Of a DNA stretch of 64,000 nucleotides, positions 49,086 to 57,401 are shown piece after piece. Source of the DNA: CAYYMH01 sp964472785 (lineage in GTDB: Bacteria > Zhuqueibacterota > Zhuqueibacteria > Thermofontimicrobiales > Thermofontimicrobiaceae); NCBI GenBank assembly GCA_964472785.1, contig CAYYMH010000014.1:1-64000 (forward strand). The letters run 5' to 3'. Position numbers and translations under genes: made by a program. The number at the start of each line of letters is the position of its first letter. Within the stretch, counting starts at the first letter, position 1. The notes under the pieces are model-generated. The model saw only the letters and a program-made list of their open reading frames with translations, was not told the origin of the DNA and made no database searches.

Positions 49086-51017
49086 ATGTCAGATCAATTA
49101 AAGAATATGGTGGGTAAAGATTTATCAAAGTACGATGCAAAACAAATTACGGTATTAAAGGGACTTGAAGCGGTCAGAAAAAGACCAGCAATGTACATCG
49201 GCGATGTTTCAACCCGAGGTTTACATCATTTGGTTTATGAAGTTGTTGACAATAGTATTGATGAAGCATTAGCTGGTTACTGTGATAAAATTGAAGTCAT
49301 TATACACAAAGACAACAAAGTAACAGTTATTGATAATGGTCGGGGAATCCCTGTTGATATTCATCCGACACAAAAAACGTCTGCTTTGGAAGTTGTAATG
49401 ACCATGTTGCATGCAGGAGGAAAATTCGATAAAAAATCTTATAAAGTTTCTGGTGGGTTGCATGGTGTTGGTGTTTCCGTGGTCAATGCACTTGCAGAAT
49501 GGTGTGAAGTTGAGGTATATAGAAATGGAAAAATTTATTACCAGGAATATAAAATGGGTTTTCCCCAGGATAAGGTAAAGGCAAAGGGAACAATTCAAAA
49601 AACAGGTACTAAAGTCACTTTTTTGCCTGACAGATCCATATTTAAGAAAGTGAATTTCAACTATAATATTTTATGTGAAAGACTTAGGGAGTTGGCATTT
49701 TTAAATAAAGATTTGGTAATCAAAATAAAGGACGAACGATCAAATAAATCAGATATGTTTCGGTATAAAGGAGGAATTGTTGAGTTTGTAAAATATCTGG
49801 ATCAGAACAGAGAATCATTGCAAAAGAAGGTCATTTACATTGAAAATGAAAAAGAGGATGTACCTGTTGAGTTAGCTTTTGAATATAATACGGGATATAC
49901 GGAAAATATTTTTTCTTATGTCAATAACATTCATACCATTGAAGGCGGCTCCCATTTGATTGGTTTTAAAACTGCCCTGACCAGAACATTAAATAATTAT
50001 GCGATCAAAAATAAATTGCTTAAGAATGTGCAGTTCACTCTAACCGGTGAAGATGTCAGAGAAGGATTGAGCGCGATTATCAGTATTAAACATAAAGAAC
50101 CTCAGTTTGAAGGACAGACAAAAACGAAATTAGGTAACAGTGAAGTAAAAGGAATTGTTGAAAGTATTGTCGGTGATGGGCTATCTTTGTACCTTGAAGA
50201 GAACCCAGCGGTTGCAAAAAAAATTCTTGAAAAATGTCTTTCAACAGCCCGTTCCAGGGAAGCTGCTCGAAAAGCGCGTGATTTGTCACGAAGGAAAACA
50301 GCGCTAAATGGCGCGGGGTTGCCCGGCAAATTAGCCGACTGCTCAATCAAAGATCCGGAACATGCAGAAATATTTTTAGTTGAGGGCGACTCTGCTGGAG
50401 GATCTGCGAAACAGGGCCGGGACAGAAGAACGCAAGCAATACTTCCTCTAAAGGGAAAAATTTTAAATGTTGAAAAAGCGCGATTAGATAAAATACTATC
50501 CAACACCGAAATTAGAACAATCGTCACAGCATTGGGGACAGGTATCGGATCAGATAGTTTTGACATTTCAAAACTCAGGTATTATAAAATTATTATTATG
50601 ACGGACGCGGATGTGGACGGTGCTCATATTCGAACCCTGTTATTGACATTTTTCTTCAGATATATGAGAGAACTGATTGAAAAAGGACATGTCTATATCG
50701 CTCAGCCCCCCTTGTATCGCATCGCAAAAGGCAAAAAAGAATTTTACGCCTTTGATGATGACGAGCTACACCTAATAACAAAACGACTTGGTGATAATGG
50801 AATCAATATTCAGCGATACAAAGGATTGGGAGAAATGAATCCCGATCAGTTATGGAAAACGACAATGGATATTGAAAACAGAAGCCTGTTACAGGTAGCT
50901 ATTGAAGAGGCATTTATGGCAGATGTTATCTTTTCAACATTGATGGGAGATAATGTCGAGCCGAGAAGAAAGTTTATTGAAGAAAATGCAAAGTATGTGA
51001 AAAATTTAGATGTTTAG
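49086..51017 (+). CDS. gyrB: DNA gyrase subunit B
   Basis: 643 residues from the ATG at 49086 (GAGAGGATGAGA upstream); longer readings run into the preceding gene. GHKL ATPase with EVVDNSIDEALAGYCD, DNGRGIPVD and GGLHGVGVSVVNAL. The TOPRIM part has EIFLVEGDSAGGSAKQGRDR and DADVDGAHIRTL, and the C-terminal segment is QRYKGLGEMNPDQLWKTTM. ATP-driven strand passage partner of GyrA. Normally followed by gyrA; here a restriction-modification pair intervenes. Confidence 0.97.
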   Translation: MSDQLKNMVGKDLSKYDAKQITVLKGLEAVRKRPAMYIGDVSTRGLHHLVYEVVDNSIDEALAGYCDKIEVIIHKDNKVTVIDNGRGIPVDIHPTQKTSALEVVMTMLHAGGKFDKKSYKVSGGLHGVGVSVVNALAEWCEVEVYRNGKIYYQEYKMGFPQDKVKAKGTIQKTGTKVTFLPDRSIFKKVNFNYNILCERLRELAFLNKDLVIKIKDERSNKSDMFRYKGGIVEFVKYLDQNRESLQKKVIYIENEKEDVPVELAFEYNTGYTENIFSYVNNIHTIEGGSHLIGFKTALTRTLNNYAIKNKLLKNVQFTLTGEDVREGLSAIISIKHKEPQFEGQTKTKLGNSEVKGIVESIVGDGLSLYLEENPAVAKKILEKCLSTARSREAARKARDLSRRKTALNGAGLPGKLADCSIKDPEHAEIFLVEGDSAGGSAKQGRDRRTQAILPLKGKILNVEKARLDKILSNTEIRTIVTALGTGIGSDSFDISKLRYYKIIIMTDADVDGAHIRTLLLTFFFRYMRELIEKGHVYIAQPPLYRIAKGKKEFYAFDDDELHLITKRLGDNGINIQRYKGLGEMNPDQLWKTTMDIENRSLLQVAIEEAFMADVIFSTLMGDNVEPRRKFIEENAKYVKNLDV

Positions 51018-51113
51018 TTAACTAATAGACGTGGATAGTAAATAGAACCACGATTAAAAGGAAGAAAATAATGAAAATGAAGAAATGATATTCCCCAAAA
51101 GGGAAAATATAAT

Positions 51114-51974
51114 ATGGAAATAACAACAGATATACGATTAGGTGACTGCAAAGATATTCTTAAAGAAGTACCGGACAACTCTGTAGATCTTATTTTTACA
51201 TCACCTCCATATGCAGATCAAAGAAAAAAAACGTATGGAGGAGTATCGCCAGATAATTATGTTGAATGGTTTTTACCGATATCAAAGCAAATGCTACGTG
51301 TTCTGAAACCAGATGGAACATTTATTCTGAATATTAAAGAAAAGGTTGTTAATGGAGAAAGAAGTACTTATGTCATTGAACTAATCTTGGAAATGAGAAA
51401 ACAAGGTTGGTTTTGGACAGAAGAGTTTATATGGCACAAGAAAAATTGTTATCCTGGCAAATGGCCAAATAGGTTTCGTGATGCTTGGGAAAGACTTCTA
51501 CAGTTTAACAAAAACAAGAAATTTAATATGTATCAAGAAAAAGTTATGATTCCTATGGGTGATTGGGCTAAATCAAGATTAAAAAAATTAAGTGAAACAG
51601 ATAAAAAAAGAGATGAGTCGAAAGTGGGGAGCGGCTTTGGAAAAAATATATCAAATTGGTTAAAAAGAGAAAAAGCATATCCAACAAATGTAATTTATCT
51701 CTCAACAGAGTGTGGTAATAAAAACCATAGTGCTGCTTTTCCTGAAGCCCTTCCAGAATGGTTTATTAAATTATTTACAAAATCTGGAGATATGGTATTA
51801 GATCCATTCATGGGATCAGGGACAACAAATTTTGTTGCACAAAGAATGTTTAGAAATTCTATGGGAATTGAAATACAAAAGGAATACTATTACTTCGTTA
51901 AAGAAAGAATTGAACCAATCAAATCAATATTATCTGAGCCAGAAGAAAAATATGAATCAATTGGAATTAAGTAA
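51114..51974 (+). CDS. Type II DNA methyltransferase (beta class, SPPY)
   Basis: 286 residues. The catalytic motif IV TSPPY (29-33) comes before the SAM-binding motif I DPFMGSGTT (230-238), the permuted beta-class order. A region with HSAAFPEALPEWFI (205-218) precedes motif I. SPPY is typical of N4-cytosine methylases but also occurs in N6-adenine enzymes, so the base modified is open. It overlaps the following endonuclease by 23 bases, so the two make a type II R-M unit. A short hairpin TTCCC-GGGAA (51091-51105) covers the ribosome site AAGGGAAA. Codon use looks more A/T-rich than in gyrB and gyrA, consistent with transfer, but this is only a visual impression. Confidence 0.88.
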   Translation: MEITTDIRLGDCKDILKEVPDNSVDLIFTSPPYADQRKKTYGGVSPDNYVEWFLPISKQMLRVLKPDGTFILNIKEKVVNGERSTYVIELILEMRKQGWFWTEEFIWHKKNCYPGKWPNRFRDAWERLLQFNKNKKFNMYQEKVMIPMGDWAKSRLKKLSETDKKRDESKVGSGFGKNISNWLKREKAYPTNVIYLSTECGNKNHSAAFPEALPEWFIKLFTKSGDMVLDPFMGSGTTNFVAQRMFRNSMGIEIQKEYYYFVKERIEPIKSILSEPEEKYESIGIK

Positions 51975-52701
51975 AGTTACAAATTACGTTGAAGATAACA
52001 TTGGCACATTTCATAAGAAGAGAATTGATGTTCTTGATCGGTTGAAACTTAAAACGGTTTTAAAAAAGAAAAATCCATACTTATTTAAAGCAAAATATCT
52101 ACTAACAGCAGAAGAAATAATTCGAAAACTGACCGATGCTTTTGTATCTTCAAATGAAGAAACTATTTTTGGAGATTGGCTTGAAGGGTTGGCAATTTTT
52201 ATAAATAAAGAGGTTTACAGCGGTTGGAAATCGGGAATTACAGGTATCGACCTTGAATTTGACAAAGAAAATATTCGCTATATAGTAAATATAAAGTCAG
52301 GTCCAAATTGGGGGAACAGTAGTCAGATTGCTAAAATGAAAGGAGATTTTGCTACAGCGATACGTTCGTTAAGAACAAGTAATTCAGGACTGAATGTCAT
52401 AGCTGTTAATGGTTGTTGTTATGGAAAAGACAACAATCCAGATAAAGGTAATTACTTCAAATATTGTGGACAAGAGTTCTGGCATTTCATATCCGGACAA
52501 GAGAATCTTTATAAAGACATAATCGAGCCGCTTGGTCATAAAGCAAAAGAAAAAAATGAAATGTTTATGGAATTTTATGCCAGGATGATAAATAAATTTA
52601 CAAAAGAGTTCGCAAATGATTTCTGTGATGAAAATGGAGAAATAAATTGGGGTAAACTTGTTGAATTTAACTCTGGAAAAAGAAAAAATATAATTCATTA
52701 A
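51952..52701 (+). CDS. Type II restriction endonuclease, PmeII-like
   Basis: 249 residues from the ATG at 51952, inside the end of the methylase gene. Core: IFGDWLEGLAIFIN (72-85), GWKSGITGIDLEFD (91-104) and IRYIVNIKSGPNWGNSSQIAKM (108-129). This reads as a PD-(D/E)xK-type nuclease with D100 and K115 (N113-I114-K115 in place of ExK). NGCCYGKDNNPDKGNYFKYCG (153-173) is highly characteristic. I recognise it, from memory, as the PmeII restriction family; the target site is not inferable. Its operon with a SPPY methylase is the expected partner arrangement. A complete C-terminus and normal length suggest it is active. Confidence 0.78.
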   Translation: MNQLELSKVTNYVEDNIGTFHKKRIDVLDRLKLKTVLKKKNPYLFKAKYLLTAEEIIRKLTDAFVSSNEETIFGDWLEGLAIFINKEVYSGWKSGITGIDLEFDKENIRYIVNIKSGPNWGNSSQIAKMKGDFATAIRSLRTSNSGLNVIAVNGCCYGKDNNPDKGNYFKYCGQEFWHFISGQENLYKDIIEPLGHKAKEKNEMFMEFYARMINKFTKEFANDFCDENGEINWGKLVEFNSGKRKNIIH

Positions 52702-52788
52702 GAAGAATTTAAATGTGAAACTGTTTGTTTATCAAAGATTGGATTAATAAAGATTGTTAACTATCTATAAAAAAGAGAGAAATAAAGA

Positions 52789-55221
52789 ATGGATGTAAAA
52801 AAAGAACGTATTACACCAATAAATATAGAAGAGGAGATGAAAGATTCCTACATCGATTATTCGATGTCGGTGATTGTTTCGAGAGCACTACCGGACGTCA
52901 GAGACGGTTTAAAACCGGTTCATCGGCGAGTTCTTTATGGGATGCATGAACTCGGATTGAGGCCGAACACGGGTTATAAAAAGAGTGCGAGAATTGTCGG
53001 AGAAGTTCTTGGAAAATATCATCCACACGGCGATGCGGCTGTTTATGATACGATGGTTAGAATGGTTCAGGATTTTTCGTTAAGATATCCGTTGGTTGAC
53101 GGACAGGGAAATTTTGGTTCTGTCGATGGCGACGCACCTGCGGCAATGCGTTATACGGAAGCAAAATTAGCAAAAATTGCAGAGGAAACATTACGAGATT
53201 TGGATAAAGACACTGTTAATTTTGTTCCGAACTTTGATGAGACGCTTAAAGAACCTGTTGTTTTACCCTCGCTTTTACCATCACTATTGATAAACGGATC
53301 ATCTGGAATTGCTGTTGGCATGGCTACAAATATCCCGCCTCATAATTTGTCAGAAGTCGTTGATGCACTTATTGCTACTATTGATGATCCGGCTATTAAA
53401 TTGGAAGATTTAATTAGTATCATTCAGGGACCTGATTTTCCTACTGGTGCTATCATTTACGGTCGGGGAGGGATTGATGAAGCCTACCGAACCGGAAGAG
53501 GAAAAATATTAGTCAGGGCTCGGGCAAATATTGAGTCCACCCGGCAAAATAAAGATAATATTGTTGTGACAGAAATCCCTTATACAGTCAATAAAGCCAA
53601 TTTGATAGAAAAAATTGCCCAATTAGTGAACGATCGGAAAATTGACGGAATTACTGAAATTCGCGATGAATCGGACAAAGACGGTTATCGAATCGTTATT
53701 GAACTACGGCGAGATGTTCAACCTCACGCGATTTTAAATTATCTCTATAAGCATACGCAAATGCAAATTACTTTTGGGGTAATCATGATAGCATTAGTTG
53801 ACGGTGTGCCTCAAATTTTAAATCTACAGCAGATATTAATGCACTTCATTAATTTCAGGCATGACGTCATCGTTAGAAGAACAAAGTATGAATTGGACAA
53901 GGCAGAAAAAAGAGCGCATATTTTAGAAGGCCTCAAGATTGCTCTTGATAATATTGATGAAATAATTGAATTGATAAAAAAATCCAGAAATCCGAGCACG
54001 GCCAAACAGAATTTGATGAAGAGATTCAAGTTGTCCGAAGTTCAAGCTCAGGCAATTTTAGACATGAGGCTACAACGGCTAACCGGACTGGAGAGAAAAA
54101 AAATTGAGGATGAATATTTAGCAACGATCAAATTGATTGATAAATTTAAAACGATCTTGGGCAGCAAGTCAATGCGAATGCAGATCATTAAGGAAGAACT
54201 GGGAGAATTAAAAGAGAAATACGGTGACGATCGCAGAACTGAAATTATTGTAAAGACAGAAGAATTTTCCATTGAAGATATGATCGCCGAAGAAGATATG
54301 GTGATCACAGTTTCTCATAAGGGGTTCATAAAAAGGTTTCCGGTTTCGGGATACCGGAGACAATTTAGGGGAGGAACTGGCTCATCAGGCGCTTCAACCA
54401 GGGTTGAGGATTTTATTGAACATTTATTTATTGCTTCAACCCATCATTATATTCTAATTTTTACCAATCAAGGACGATGCTACTGGCTGAAAGTTCATGA
54501 AATTCCTCAAGCCGGTAAGGGATCAAAAGGCAGATCCATTGTTAACTTAATTGATATTAAAAAAGATGAACACATTGCCGATATTGTTAATGTGAGAGCG
54601 TTTGATGATAAACATTTTATTATGATGGCTACACAGAAGGGAATTGTGAAAAAAACTGTTTTATCAGCTTTTGGAAATCCAAGAAAAGCCGGAATTAATT
54701 CAATTAATATAAAAGAAGGAGATTATCTAATATCGGCAAAAATAACCGACGGTAACCAGGAAATCGTACTTGGCACTTATTTCGGAAAAGCAATTCGATT
54801 TTTAGAATCCGATGTCCGTGAGATGGGGCGGACAGCGACAGGAGTGACCGGAATCAAGTTAGCAAAAGGAGATCGGGTTGTTGGTATGGTTACGGTTCGT
54901 CAGGATTCAACATTATTGGTTATAACGGAAAAAGGATTTGGTAAACGTACAGAAATCAAAGATTACCGAATAATTCGACGCGGAGGTAAGGGGGTTGTCA
55001 CTGCAAAAACAACGAAACGGGTTGGTAACATGATTTCCATAAAAGAAATGGGTGATGATGATGATGTGATGATAATTACTACTTCCGGAAAAGTTATCCG
55101 TCAGGGAGTCAAACACATTCGAAAGATCGGAAGATCGACACAGGGAATCCGTTTAATTCGTTTATCTGAAAATGATCAAATTGCCGATGTTGCGCGTATT
55201 ATAAAAGAGAATAATGAATAA
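52789..55221 (+). CDS. gyrA: DNA gyrase subunit A
   Basis: 810 residues. Catalytic Tyr122 in AAMRYTE, in the same numbering as E. coli. The winged-helix breakage region runs to about 500, and the C-terminal beta-pinwheel carries a GyrA box IRRGGKG at 729-735 (the usual QRRGGKG with Ile for Gln), which points to gyrase rather than topoisomerase IV. The quinolone-determining segment reads HGDAAVYD: position 83 is Ala, where E. coli has Ser, and Asp87 is kept. Separated from gyrB by the R-M cassette. Ribosome site AGAGAG before the ATG. Confidence 0.97.
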   Translation: MDVKKERITPINIEEEMKDSYIDYSMSVIVSRALPDVRDGLKPVHRRVLYGMHELGLRPNTGYKKSARIVGEVLGKYHPHGDAAVYDTMVRMVQDFSLRYPLVDGQGNFGSVDGDAPAAMRYTEAKLAKIAEETLRDLDKDTVNFVPNFDETLKEPVVLPSLLPSLLINGSSGIAVGMATNIPPHNLSEVVDALIATIDDPAIKLEDLISIIQGPDFPTGAIIYGRGGIDEAYRTGRGKILVRARANIESTRQNKDNIVVTEIPYTVNKANLIEKIAQLVNDRKIDGITEIRDESDKDGYRIVIELRRDVQPHAILNYLYKHTQMQITFGVIMIALVDGVPQILNLQQILMHFINFRHDVIVRRTKYELDKAEKRAHILEGLKIALDNIDEIIELIKKSRNPSTAKQNLMKRFKLSEVQAQAILDMRLQRLTGLERKKIEDEYLATIKLIDKFKTILGSKSMRMQIIKEELGELKEKYGDDRRTEIIVKTEEFSIEDMIAEEDMVITVSHKGFIKRFPVSGYRRQFRGGTGSSGASTRVEDFIEHLFIASTHHYILIFTNQGRCYWLKVHEIPQAGKGSKGRSIVNLIDIKKDEHIADIVNVRAFDDKHFIMMATQKGIVKKTVLSAFGNPRKAGINSINIKEGDYLISAKITDGNQEIVLGTYFGKAIRFLESDVREMGRTATGVTGIKLAKGDRVVGMVTVRQDSTLLVITEKGFGKRTEIKDYRIIRRGGKGVVTAKTTKRVGNMISIKEMGDDDDVMIITTSGKVIRQGVKHIRKIGRSTQGIRLIRLSENDQIADVARIIKENNE

Positions 55222-55290
55222 TTAGAGCAATATTCTTTTTCAATATGTTGAAAATTTCTTCATCTTGAAAAGTCGATCAGGGGAACTAGC

Positions 55291-56526
55291 ATGGATGTTA
55301 CAACAGGGGAAAAAGAAAAGCAACTGTTAGCTGCGACCGTTCGAGAGAGATTAATCGGTAAAAAAAATAGTGTCCTATATAAAGATTTATTAAATGAAAA
55401 ATTACCGACATTTCTGAACAACTATTTGGAAAATGCAGTTCGGAAATTGGTTCATACAGAAGAACCGATCCAATTGAAACATTCAAACCGGTTTGATTTT
55501 TCCTATGAGAAAATAAAAATTTTAAGGGACTCGATAATTCAAGCAATTGAGGAAGCGACAATATTCCCCAAAGACCTCTTGTCTGATATTATCAATAAAA
55601 CGGTGTCGTTACAGTTTGATTTAATAACAAGGCCTAACTCAACATTAATAAAAATTTTTTACAAAAAGACATCAGACCGAATCCAGGGAGACATCCTAAA
55701 ACTGCTGGAAGCTCTTGATGACGAACGGATTTTCATCAAAAGATTAATTCAGAACATCCGGGAGTTTGATCAGTACCACATCGTCATCGAGGATTTTAAA
55801 AGAATTATAAAAAAAACAGAGAAAGAATGTTATTTCAAAGAAAACCTGATAGATAATTTTATTTCTGATGTAGAAAGTTTGATCAACTTTTTAGGAATGA
55901 TCAAAGGTTACAGTAATAACACGATTAAAGTAAATTTAGTCAGATTACTTCTTAATGAGAGGAATTTGAGGAAATATTCCATCGCTTTTGAAAAATTTAA
56001 TTCCGATTTGATTGATGTTGAAAAGATAAAGCAGCTATTGGATGACTGTATCGAAATTGAAAAAGATAGTGCCAACAACGAGGAAGATGACATTGATAGT
56101 TTCTTTATGATTTCGGAAGCTGAAAGCACAATTAGCGGACATCAAATAAAACAACGATTTGAAAAACAAAGTTATAGTGATGAAAAAAATTGTAATAAAG
56201 TGACGAAGATCACCAATATCGATCAGGATATTTCTAGTTTAATAATTGAGAGAAGTAAAATTGAAGAACAACCGGACGGACCGATTGATCAATTAAGAAA
56301 TTTAATTAATGATAAAGACGAGAAATTTTTGTTAAAGAGAATATTCGAAAATGATCGAATGGAGTATGATGAATTCATTGGTCAATTAGAAAATATAAAT
56401 AATTGGAAGGACGCCAAAGAACGCATCGATATTGAGTTAAGCGCCCGTTCGATACAACCTTTTTCAAAAGAAGCGTTACGACTTGGCGATTTAGTATTTA
56501 ACAGATACTTTCCCGAAAAACATTAA
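55291..56526 (+). CDS. Unrecognised 411-residue helical protein
   Basis: I do not recognise a family. It has no signal peptide or membrane segment, is rich in Lys, Glu, Ile and Asn, and reads as mostly helical. Visible parts: a helical N-terminal region (about 1-260), an acidic middle (NNEEDDIDSFFMISEAE), and a C-terminal segment (about 335-411) with FLLKRIFENDRMEYDEFIGQLENI and KEALRLGDLVFNRYFPE. That C-terminal segment looks like a small conserved domain, and I think I have seen similar ends in other FCB proteins, but I cannot name them. Ribosome site AGGGGAA before the ATG. It lies 70 bases after gyrA and 21 bases before the FecR-like gene, so those three may share a transcript. Confidence 0.7.
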   Translation: MDVTTGEKEKQLLAATVRERLIGKKNSVLYKDLLNEKLPTFLNNYLENAVRKLVHTEEPIQLKHSNRFDFSYEKIKILRDSIIQAIEEATIFPKDLLSDIINKTVSLQFDLITRPNSTLIKIFYKKTSDRIQGDILKLLEALDDERIFIKRLIQNIREFDQYHIVIEDFKRIIKKTEKECYFKENLIDNFISDVESLINFLGMIKGYSNNTIKVNLVRLLLNERNLRKYSIAFEKFNSDLIDVEKIKQLLDDCIEIEKDSANNEEDDIDSFFMISEAESTISGHQIKQRFEKQSYSDEKNCNKVTKITNIDQDISSLIIERSKIEEQPDGPIDQLRNLINDKDEKFLLKRIFENDRMEYDEFIGQLENINNWKDAKERIDIELSARSIQPFSKEALRLGDLVFNRYFPEKH

Positions 56527-56547
56527 AACAAGCTGAGGGCAATTAAA

Positions 56548-57324
56548 ATGAAAAAGCAAAAGTTATTTAAGATTCTTGGTGGGGGAGTTCTTTTTTTATT
56601 ATCAGTTAGTTTTTTATTTTCCTTTACTCAAGAAATTGAAAAATCCCAACCCAAAGACGAAAAAGGATTGATTAAATACAGTGACGGAAGAGTGAGGAAA
56701 AAAGAAATCAACGAGGAAAACTGGAAGCCAGCAGAGAAAAATACTGCTGTATTGTCAGGAGATCGTGTCAGAACTTATCAACGATCTCGAGCAGAACTTG
56801 AGCTGTTAAAATTGGATATTATTCGCATGGCACCGGAAACAATTATTGATGTGGTTAAATTGTATGAAGAAACAAAAAGCCAGAAAAAGGAAACACAGAT
56901 ACAATTGAACCAGGGAGACATTTGGGCTAAAATTAAGAAAAAGGATAATGATAGTAAATTTAACATTTCTGCACCAGTTGCGATGGCAGCAATAACCGGC
57001 ACTGTTTTAAGGATGAATGTTAACACTGACTCCTCTACCCAATTGAAAGTTTACAATGGTGAGGTTCGTATAACCAACGCACCCGAGCGAACAGATTTAA
57101 CTCCCCAATCCATTAGCAATGTATATGAGGTGCCAGGACCTCAAGAGGTTCCTGGTCCACGAGAAGTGTCATTAGAAGAATGGGTATATATTGTCAAAAA
57201 TATGCAGACGATAATTATAGACAAAGACGGACAGATAAAGGAAGTCGGAAAATTTGACATGCAGGACAAAGATGAACAAACGGATTGGGTTAAGTGGAAT
57301 TTGGAAAGAGATCGACTAAAATAA
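56548..57324 (+). CDS. FecR-domain protein
   Basis: 258 residues. The N-terminal hydrophobic segment (LFKILGGGVLFLLSVSFLFSF) is a signal or anchor. A FecR-like domain follows: WKPAEKNTAVLSGDRVRTYQRSRAELELL, QIQLNQGDIWAKIKK and FNISAPVAMAAITGTVLRMNV, ending with LKVYNGEVRI. A short repeated VPGPQEVPGPREV stretch lies near 195. FecR domains often signal to an ECF sigma factor, but none is adjacent; many such proteins act only in the envelope. GAGGGC ribosome site. It ends at a bidirectional terminator shared with the convergent patatin gene. Confidence 0.85.
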   Translation: MKKQKLFKILGGGVLFLLSVSFLFSFTQEIEKSQPKDEKGLIKYSDGRVRKKEINEENWKPAEKNTAVLSGDRVRTYQRSRAELELLKLDIIRMAPETIIDVVKLYEETKSQKKETQIQLNQGDIWAKIKKKDNDSKFNISAPVAMAAITGTVLRMNVNTDSSTQLKVYNGEVRITNAPERTDLTPQSISNVYEVPGPQEVPGPREVSLEEWVYIVKNMQTIIIDKDGQIKEVGKFDMQDKDEQTDWVKWNLERDRLK

Positions 57325-57368
57325 TTAATTGTTAAATTTTCAAAAAATAAACATAATTGTGGTTAAAG

Positions 57369-57397
57369 AAAAAGGCGGATATGTAATCCGCCTTTTT
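57369..57397. terminator. Bidirectional terminator between the FecR and patatin genes
   Basis: Perfect 12-bp stem AAAAAGGCGGAT / ATCCGCCTTTTT with a five-base loop; the A/T ends give a U-tract in either direction (TTTTTCTTTCT on the plus strand). Placed between converging stop codons. Confidence 0.9.
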
Positions 57398-57401
57398 CTT
57401 T

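Noticed and set aside
50102..50566. Antisense open frame of 154 codons inside gyrB
   Set aside because: It lies opposite the highly conserved TOPRIM region, has no start signal, and is explained by the GyrB coding constraint.
51832..51951. Upstream in-frame extension of the endonuclease
   Set aside because: The extra residues fall inside the methylase SAM-binding motif in another frame; the family-like beginning is at 51952.
55237..55254. Hairpin TTTTCAA-TTGAAAA after gyrA
   Set aside because: Stem of seven mostly A/T pairs with a poor U-tract; too weak to call a terminator.
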